In this document: piece by piece, positions 56,890-64,000 of the stretch
Position numbering within the stretch: the stretch's first letter is position 1
Layout: each line of letters opens with the position of its first letter
Source of the DNA: Daphnia pulex
Taxonomy: Eukaryota > Arthropoda > Branchiopoda > Diplostraca > Daphniidae
Length of the DNA: 64,000 bases
Direction: 5' to 3'
Assembly (NCBI RefSeq): GCF_021134715.1
Contig: NC_060028.1
Span: forward strand, 952,501 to 1,016,500
Translations under genes and position numbers: made by a program
The notes under the pieces: model-generated
Database searches by the model: none
What the model was told of the DNA's origin: nothing
The model's input: the letters and a program-made list of their open reading frames with translations, nothing else

Positions 56890-58609
56890 ACAAATCCTTT
56901 TTTACTGATTGTCTGAAGATCTTAATTACTTGACGTCCTTAAACATCAACTGCAGCTAATTGCCTCATCTTTTTTCTCGAATTGTTGCCTCCATCTGTTT
57001 CCCTGAATTGTTGCCTTGCCTAAAACTTTTTTCCTAAAATATGGCTTCGATCTTGTAACCTGAACTGTTGCCTCGATGTTGTACCCTGAACTGTTGCCTT
57101 TTTACCTCAGCCCTTGTGATGGAGAAATTGGGCCACTGTCTGAGTTTAACTCAAGAATTTACATTGTTTATTATTTTATTTCGTAAATGATACAGAAAAA
57201 AAATCCAGGAAATTACAATAAACAAAATCTTACGAAATTCCTACATTTTAATTGTTTTGAAAATATAAGCAAAAGCTTTTAACTGATATCTTGCCCGTTA
57301 ATACCCGAGGGCGAACCTGGAAGGGTCTTGTGTCTCAAAGTAGGTAGAAGAGATGGGGGCTAGTTGTGTAGGGGGAAGACAAATCTATTAGTTTCCCTAG
57401 ATGGAACCCTTTAGGATTAGAAATAAAAATAATAAAAGCCCTTTTCAAATGAATATACGGTTCCCACCAATTTTCAAAAAGATACGACGCATCGAACAAA
57501 AGTTGCTGCAAAAATCGGTGTTAAACTTTTATCTGGCATCGCAGGACATTTTGCGTGATGACTAGTGTAGTAGTGTTTCAAAGTGTTCTACTGCTCTGTG
57601 AGTCTGTGCTGTTCTAGAAAGAAGAAAAGCTGTAGGTTTTAGTTTTCCTGAGATTGTAAACTAAAGAAATACTTCAGTCCTTATTCAATCAAACAAATCC
57701 TTTATGGCAGGTGTCTAATGAGTTATAAATTTTTGGAAATAGATGAGGAGGCTATAATGGTTTCCGTCAGTGGAAATGCCAGAGTCTGTACTGTTATCAA
57801 GAGTGGGGCTAAAATCTACTGAGATTGTTTACTGCAACTTTAAAATGGTATTAGATGTAACATTTTTTTTATTTTATGTATTAGTTATCTAGTGAACTTA
57901 ATTTGAAATTTGTTTAACCAGAGTCCATTTCACACAAACGATTTCAGCCAAGTGTTCAGACTGACATCTTCAATTGCTGGTGCATGCAACACCCAAACTA
58001 ATCAAGTAAATGTTTTCAATATTAAACAAAAACTAAGATAAGAAAAATCGTGTATTGAGACCAAACTAAAAGCTAGGCAATCTAACCCTCCCCTGTAATT
58101 AATTTTCCTGATCGTGTCACCCTCAGATGCAGTCTTGTTAAGATTCAGTAACAAATCACAATCTTATTTACCCTACACATGTCCAGGAAACTTATTCCTT
58201 AGGTGGAGCAAGTTGGCTGAGATTTTATTTTGTACATTTCTGTTATTTTTAAGAAGCAGAATCTCAAATTCACGAAACATTGCGATCGCTGCGTAGATTA
58301 TCAATAAAATAATTTGTTAGTTGTTATTTGGGCGACTCCAAAAGGGAAAGAACCTTTTTTTTTTTTAATTCCTCCAAAAATGACCGATAGCACCTCCTTA
58401 ATAGGAAGGGGTATTTTGCAATCTCTAAGTGTGTGTATGGCAGGTTCAGATGATGGGCTTCAACTGAAAACAAGTGAAAAGAAATAGATTTCACCATTTT
58501 GTGGTGAACCACAAATTCATGTCAATTTCGAGTCTCTCTTTAATTTCGAAAGGCTCACTCCAAAAATAGATTTCGTGTATCGATAGGCTTACAATAGAAT
58601 AAGATCTTC
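56890..58609. other. Intergenic DNA with a degenerate short repeat
   Basis: A degenerate repeat of about 30 bp lies at 56970-57105. Other parts are AT-rich with no supported coding region. Confidence 0.35.
56970..57105. repeat. Degenerate minisatellite, TGAA(C/T)TGTTGCCT units
   Basis: GAATTGTTGCCTCC, CTGAATTGTTGCCTTG, CTGAACTGTTGCCTCG and CTGAACTGTTGCCTTT recur at about 30-bp spacing, with intervening partial units (TATGGCTTCGATCTTGTAAC, GATGTTGTACC). Confidence 0.6.
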
Positions 58610-58699
58610 TGTTGTATTTATTTACATAAACCATTCATCATCTCACAGACAAGACATTACAAATAATTTAAGAATTATTTAGCAAATTGAATTAATTAT

Positions 58700-59397
58700 T
58701 TAATAGATTTTGTATCCCTTTCCGTTGAATGGAATGTGGACGGGAGCGATGGGGAGTTCGTATTCGTGGACGGGGGCGACGGGCAAGACGTACTCGTGAA
58801 CGGGAGCCACCGGGAGCTCGTAGACGTGGACGGGAGCGACGGGCAAGTGGTCACCCTTGGGCTGGAATCCGGCGTTATCGGCGGCCCAGGTCAAAGTGAA
58901 TTTCTCGCCTTCAGGGGAGACCCAGTAGGAAGATCCTTTGTTGGTATTTCCGTAAACCTCCTCGGTGTATTCTTTGCCGTAATCGTCGACGGTGGTCACG
59001 ACGAATTTCTTCTGTTCCTGGGTCTCGTCACGGGTCGTGTAGTCAGACTGGGCGTAGCTGTTTTTTTTTTTTTTTTTTTCATTTCATATTTTATTAGTCG
59101 TAAATTAATTAATTAAAAAGAAAAAGAAAATGGACGTACCTCCACTTGCTGCTGCCGTCCAAGTTGCGCTCGTCCGATTGGCTGGTGACGGTAATCTCGG
59201 GATATTTGTAGTCCTTCTCGTACGTCTTCTCGTACGTTGCGTAACTCGAAGGAGCGGCGGCGGCGACGGCCAAGACAGCGGCGATGACGAACTGTCATTT
59301 TATAGAACAGGTTGAATAATTAATTGTTATTCAACATTTTCCAATCTTACGGCAGTGAAATTATTGTTAGGCTTTTGAGGGAACTTACCAATTTCAT
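58700..59397 (-). CDS. RR-type cuticle protein, gene B left copy (intact)
   Basis: Exons 59397-59389, 59291-59140 and 59057-58700 give 172 aa. MKL plus FVIAAVLAVAAAAPS is the signal peptide. Mature sequence contains TYEKTYEKDYKYPE, RNLDGSSKW and a Rebers-Riddiford core: YGKEYTEEVYGNTNKGSSYW, VSPEGEKFTLTWAADNAGFQ and PKGDHLP. It ends with four tandem (H)(E/V)Y(E/V)LPVAPVH-type repeats and FNGKGYKIY. The repeats and AP motifs are typical of cuticle proteins that interact with chitin and one another. A 20-base T-run (A-run on the coding strand) lies directly before the exon 3 acceptor. The reading frame is whole, unlike the inverted copy at 63064-63756. Confidence 0.95.
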
Positions 59398-59424
59398 GTT
59401 TGAACTGGATGATTGACTTCGAGT

Positions 59425-59462
59425 GTCTGATGTCTTTCCCGTCGATTCGATTTCTTTTTATA
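59425..59462 (-). promoter_or_regulatory. TATA box and initiator of cuticle gene B left copy
   Basis: TATAAAAA at 59462-59455 and TCAGAC at 59430-59425 (minus strand) are about 32 bp apart, with the start codon at 59397. Confidence 0.7.
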
Positions 59463-59520
59463 CGAATTGGAACGGTGCACGCACATTCTAATCTTGACCC
59501 ACACCCCAGTATATCTCTCC

Positions 59521-61073
59521 ACGAGAAAGTAAAATCAATTCTTTCTAGGGCGGTAGTAAGGATTTCCTTTTTAGTACTCGTATCTTGTGGAAAATTCGTG
59601 TACGGACTTGTCGATTTTTAAGTAACGGATACACACTTCATCGCCCAATAATGCTTCGTTCATTATCGCATAGCCAATGAATCTATCACATAAGTGGTAA
59701 TAATTCATATGTTTAATTTAATTGTTTGCAATTAATGTTAATATTAAGATATTTATTTAAAATATAGTTATCCGAAATCTGTTACATTATTTCAGCTGTA
59801 TACTTCACAGTTATTCGATTTAAATCTTCATCTAGACCAGACTATAGACTAGCCGGAGAAATACTAAAATTTGAATTTTTGAAAGTCAAAACATTTATGG
59901 CGGGCTTTCTAACCCTGCTCCTGTCAACTAGATCCGTGATAAGCATTTTTATTTTTTTATTTTATTTTTACGGTCAATCGACTCGACCCCACAGCAGCCG
60001 TGGAATCTGTGCTGTGACTTGTGGTGTAAATGTAAATCTCTTGTTCGCGTTGACCATAAATTCGATTTCTGACATTCTATTTCTCGGTCGCACATATCCC
60101 GTAGGAATTCGTAATACCTTGTTTTATTTTATGTTACGACTTCTGGGAGACGTACTCGATACACTGCCAACTAGAGCAAACAAGTTAGCAGAAAAGAATC
60201 TATACAGCTCTGCTGTTCAATGCCAAGTGCGGTCCTTTCACTCGGTTCAACTCTCACGCATTCCTTTTATGTAACATTTGACTATTATTCGCACTCGTCG
60301 CTTTAAGTTTATCATTGATAATCAAAACTGGTTAGGATACCTTCGATATAATAGCCTTTACAGGCTTATAGTATTTGGCTATTTGCTAAGCAACTTGCGT
60401 CATATCATAAAAGGACCAGCGGCTGTCACGGCGGACGGCGGACATCCGGATGTATGGAGGACGGATGGATGAGATTTTTTGGCAGATGATTATAAGACGA
60501 CAATGAATCATCTCGTAACGGCATATGCACATTATGTAAAAAAAAGAGGAGTGTGGTGGGTCGTATCGATCACTGAGCACACTTTCAAAGAATCACTGAC
60601 AGCAAGGTTAAATCAGTAGAGTTAAGTAGGACATGGTAGACGTGCCGATGTGTGCAACCTATTCGATTTGTTGGGGGGAAATGCACAAGATGATTTTCTA
60701 GGAAAGTCTTAATCGACGATTACAGAGCCAAGTTGGTTTTCTGGCTAGTTGCCGAGCTGGGAGTGTTGCGACTGGAACGTTGGGTTGAACTTTCACAGTC
60801 GTTTTTCCCGTATATGGACTAAATGCAATATAAACAATTCCTTTCGCTTTATCTCCAAAGATTAGGAAAAATAAATACAGCACAAATAATGAGTGAATTT
60901 ACGTTTTGAATAGAAAATTTATTTTTGTCACGCGATAAGTTGTCAGCATCAAGCAATAAGAACAATCTTTTTTCAAAAGAATTCGTCGATCAACAGATTT
61001 CAGCTTTCAAGCAGGCTAACACATTAAGGCTCTATGTACATTTCCAAGGTTTAAATTGGCTTTTGTCAATGAT
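59521..61073. other. Intergenic DNA between cuticle genes
   Basis: A 131-codon plus-strand open frame at 59879-60274 is hydrophobic in part but lacks an ATG start and family resemblance; not called. No other signal. Confidence 0.35.
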
Positions 61074-61582
61074 TTACAGAACTCCAGCGGCTTTGAGGTC
61101 TGCGAGCATCTTGACGACGTGCTCGGGCATGGGTGGAGGAGTGGGGAGGTGGTCGCCGGTGGCCTGGAATCCGTTTTCATCGGCCACCCAATTGACGGTG
61201 AGGACGACGCCGTCGGGAGTCGTGAACGAGTAGGAGCCCTTGGACACGGTCCCGATATCCTCCGGTTTGGGTCCAACTTGTTTCTGGTTGCCACTCTCAG
61301 ACACTTTGGTCCCATCGGCAGACTCGAAACTGATTTTGACACATTTTTTAAAAATTAGGAAATGACATTAGGATCTTAATAATATGAACTTACTCGAATG
61401 AGTAGCTGCCGTCTGCGTTCATTTCGCTGTTGGATGACACAATTTCGATGGGCTTTTTATCTCCTTGAGGAGCGGCGAGGGCCACGGCCAAGAAAGCGAG
61501 AGCGACGATCTGATAATTATAGTGTTAAAGCATAATTTGAATTCAATAATACTAAATAAGTAAGTTAACTCACGAATTTCAT
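61074..61582 (-). CDS. RR-type cuticle protein, gene A right copy
   Basis: Exons 61582-61574, 61509-61394 and 61329-61074, same lengths and phases as the left copy, 126 aa. The signal peptide and the RR-1 core (GSYSFTTPDGVVLTVNWVAD, ENGFQATGDHLPTPP) are the same, and the chain ends MLADLKAAGVL. Intron 1 is slightly different in sequence (GTGAGTTAACTTAC instead of GTAAGTTAATTTAC). Both copies appear functional; together they raise dosage of one cuticle protein. Confidence 0.95.
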
Positions 61583-61639
61583 TTTTGTTGTTTTGGGTTG
61601 TTCTGAGCTGCTCTTCAGAAGACAGTTGAAAGAATTGTG

Positions 61640-61672
61640 TGAAGATGAATCCGACGCTGACCATCTTTTATA
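61640..61672 (-). promoter_or_regulatory. TATA box of cuticle gene A right copy
   Basis: TATAAAA at 61672-61666 on the minus strand, followed by GATGGTCAGCGTCGGATTCA and the same start region as the left copy. Confidence 0.6.
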
Positions 61673-61775
61673 TTTTTCAAGCTCGTGAAAACGAATGGAA
61701 GACCTTTCCTAGTTCTCTCTTCTTCTCCAGCTGGAGGCGTCATGTTAAAATTTGGTGAAAGGAGAAACCAACAGC

Positions 61776-62944
61776 TACAGCAAATGTTGTGGAAGCTTCC
61801 CCAAATAAAAATCCAATTTTATTGTTTGATGTAATAGGAAGAGTTCTTCAAGGTCGAATTTGACTTTTACTTAACTTTTTCACTATCGCATACATCGGTG
61901 CGCTAGTCATATCTGTGCTAAATAAAAACCAAAGAACCGAACCGCATACAAGAAATTGTTGAGAATTTAAAGGTCTTGTATGATGAAGGTCTTTCTGATT
62001 GGTTATGAATAAATAAAAGAAAGAAGAGAATCCATACCCTTGCACTAAATAAAAGCTATTCCGGTATACTTATTGATAATGTGAATAATAGGGCCTATAA
62101 GAAGAATTGCGAATAAGGAATAACCCATTGAATAATAAAAGGATTAATTAATCCTTCTACAATTAATTGTAATTGGTATGGCTTTAGGAAATATCCGACA
62201 AACTGAATTGATCGTTTTTATCGATACGTGACAATTATCAAGTGGAGGAGATCAGATCAATTTGTTCGGTGATTTCACCAGTGGAATTAAAATAAAAACA
62301 AAAATCGAAGAGTCGCTATATGGTCGTGAAAACTCGAACTGTCTATTTTGTTATAGATTAGGAAAATGAAAAACAAGTAAACAGAGGAGTGAAAGGAACG
62401 CACTTGGCATTGACTTGACAGTTACCTACTTATTCGGAAACTCGTTTGCCCTAGTTCGTGATAAAATTGCAACCCGCTTCGGGATAAAAAGTAAAATTCA
62501 AATTTTGTCTTTTCGTTCGTGGTAACGATTGAGATTGACCCAAACCAGAAATGTTATGCTCTAAAAGATTTCGCGACGTTAACGACGAGAAGCGATAGTT
62601 ATATAATACCTTTTAAGAAAATTTTACGTTGCCTTATATAGGGAAATCGACGTGAAATTGAAATTGAAAAGGAAAGTCGATACCGACTCTATAGTTTTGA
62701 ATTTGCAAAATAAGGATCGAAGATTTTGGAAGTTTAAAAAATAAAAGTACCTTTGAAAGGGAAAATTGAAAATCCGACACGAAAAGCGACAAAAAGGTCT
62801 GCAGATTCCGCCGAAACGAAAGGTGGCAAAATTGCCTGTAGCTGAAACCGATTTGTCTGAGTTGTTTTATTTTTTTTTCTTCTTATTGTGACAGACAGAA
62901 TGAAACCGAATAAATCACGTGAGTTGACTATCCTGGTTTTGCTG
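61776..62944. other. Intergenic DNA between divergent cuticle genes A and B (right)
   Basis: Shared upstream region of two head-to-head genes; AT-rich, no coding region supported. Regulatory elements for both may lie here. Confidence 0.35.
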
Positions 62945-62998
62945 AGATTTACTGGAGTGTGGGTCAAGATTAGAATGTGCGTGCGCCGTTCCAATTCG

Positions 62999-63036
62999 TA
63001 TAAAAAGAAATCGAATCGACGGGAAAGACATCAGAC
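62999..63036 (+). promoter_or_regulatory. TATA box and initiator of cuticle gene B right copy
   Basis: TATAAAAA at 62999-63006 and TCAGAC at 63031-63036, same spacing as in the left copy, so transcription may still occur. Confidence 0.7.
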
Positions 63037-63063
63037 ACTCGAAGTCAATCATCCAGTTCAAAC

Positions 63064-63756
63064 ATGAAATTGGTAAGTTCCCTGATTTGTTCTTACAATA
63101 ATTTCACTCATATAATGTAAAATGTAAAATGGTTGCATAATAATTAATTATTCGACTTATTCTATTTAATGACAGTTCGTCATCGCCGCTGTCTTGGCCG
63201 TCGCCGCCGCCGCTCCTTCGAGTTACGCAACGTACGAGAAGACGTACGAGAAGGACTACAAATATCCCGAGATTACCGTCACCAGCCAATCGGACGAGCG
63301 CAACTTGGACGGCAGCAGCAAGTGGAGGTGCGTCCAATTTCTTTTTTAATAAATTGACCACTAATAAAATATGAAAATTAAAAAAAAACAGCTACGCCCA
63401 GTCTGACTACACGACCCGTGACGAGACCCAGGAACAGAAGAAATTCGTCGTGACTCGTGACCACCGTCGATGATTACGGCAAAGAATACACCGAGGAGGT
63501 TTACGGAAATACCAACAAAGGATCTTCCTATTGGGTTTCCCCTGAAGGCGAGAAATTCACTTTGACCTGGGCCGCTGATAACGCCGGATTCCAACCCAAG
63601 GGCGACCACTTGCCTGTCGCTCCCGTCCACGTCTACGAGCTCCCGGTGGCTCCCGTTCACGAGTACGTCCTGCCCGTCGCCCCCGTCCACGAATACGAAC
63701 TCCCCGTCGCTCCCGTCCACATTCCGTTCAACGGAAAGGGATACAAAATCTACTAA
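63064..63756 (+). pseudogene. RR-type cuticle protein, gene B right copy, broken by a 7-bp duplication
   Basis: Exons 63064-63072, 63176-63327 and 63392-63756 correspond to the left copy. Exon 3 is 365 bp against 358 bp in the left copy. The extra 7 bp come from a tandem TCGTGAC at about 63449-63462, which shifts the frame and gives a stop within a few codons (CACCGTCGATGA). The downstream frame is otherwise whole and encodes the same RR core and LPVAPVH repeats, with very few other changes, so the break is recent. A product truncated before the chitin-binding core is expected. Confidence 0.88.
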
Positions 63757-63850
63757 ATATTTAATTTAATTTGCTAAATTATTCTTAAATTATTTGTAAT
63801 GTCTTTTGTATATGGAATGATGAATGGTTTGTGTAAATAAACACAATAGA

Positions 63851-64000
63851 TGACTTATTATTGAGTTGTACAACATTTACTGGTGGGAGTTTGCCTCTTC
63901 TATAAGACTCGGTAAAAGACCAGACGGAAGCTGAATGTTGGTATTGATCTACTTAAAAGTTGCACACGTTCTAGTTATTTTAGGTTGGTTGTGTATCAGA
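63851..64000. other. Window edge, no feature
   Basis: No signal is seen beyond the cuticle gene 3' end. Confidence 0.4.

Larger units (their letters stand above)
58610..59520. repeat. Inverted duplicate of cuticle gene B, left copy
   Basis: Reverse-complement partner of about 62945-63850. Homology includes the promoter, all exons and the 3' UTR with its AATAAA (58611-58625 on the minus strand). Confidence 0.9.
61074..61775. repeat. Inverted duplicate of cuticle gene A, right copy
   Basis: Reverse-complement partner of 53905-54620. The upstream edge is recognisable by CTCCAGCTGGAGGCGTCAT, matching ATGACGCCTCCAGCTGAAG on the left. Confidence 0.9.
62945..63850. repeat. Inverted duplicate of cuticle gene B, right copy
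   Basis: Reverse-complement partner of 58610-59520, ending after the AATAAACAC poly(A) signal near 63836. Confidence 0.9.

Noticed and set aside
58736-59116. 126-codon plus-strand frame opposite cuticle gene B
   Set aside because: Antisense of the RR exon; runs through a T-run and an intron.
59879-60274. 131-codon plus-strand frame, partly hydrophobic (chemoreceptor-like at first sight)
   Set aside because: No ATG at its start, no family motif, no splice partners; AT-rich intergenic context.
1-64000. CRISPR arrays, bacterial operons, rRNA genes, intact tRNA genes, intact transposase genes
   Set aside because: None found; the only regular short repeats are the coding YKP minisatellite and a degenerate 30-bp repeat, and gene structure is eukaryotic throughout.

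Overview
The window is nuclear DNA of an arthropod, most likely a branchiopod crustacean such as Daphnia. Genes have many short introns (about 55-90 bp), promoters pair a TATA box with a TCAG-type initiator about 30 bp downstream, and the content includes Rebers-Riddiford (RR) cuticle proteins, an ionotropic receptor (IR), PLC-gamma and FBXO21. The species call is inference. There is no sign of bacterial operons, CRISPR or an organelle genome. Exon coordinates were derived by hand from reading frame and splice signals.

Left part (1-12.2 kb): a small secreted proline-rich protein (+), an ectonucleoside triphosphate diphosphohydrolase (+), a small secreted protein (-), then a tandem duplication of a two-exon gene for a probably myristoylated Cys-cluster protein. 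A broken immunoglobulin-domain receptor gene sits between the two copies.

12.6-27.5 kb: a pseudogene and then an intact gene of the stonustoxin-like (SNTX) family, a protein with long runs of (D/E)YKP repeats (-), and a field of broken ankyrin/fem-1-like fragments that includes a roughly 1 kb-armed inverted repeat. A non-coding block at 17.8 kb is repeated at 26.4 kb.

28.2-48.7 kb: a complete phospholipase C gamma gene (-, 19 exons), two tandem copies of a gene joining an unknown Cys-containing N-terminal domain to a degenerate P-loop GTPase (the second copy has lost the GTPase), a captured 5' fragment of FBXO21, an intact IR (+), and a complete FBXO21 (-).

49-56.9 kb: a decayed IR copy in two opposed pieces, a divergent guanylyltransferase related to mRNA-capping enzyme, an RR cuticle gene, and a VPS33A pseudogene ending in an RPA70-like fragment. 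IR and capping-like gene form a duplicated module in which each copy kept a different intact member.

58.6-64 kb: cuticle genes in inverted duplicate. One pair looks functional in both copies; the other has one copy broken by a 7-bp tandem duplication. The dominant theme of the window is local segmental duplication followed by decay, rearrangement or fusion.
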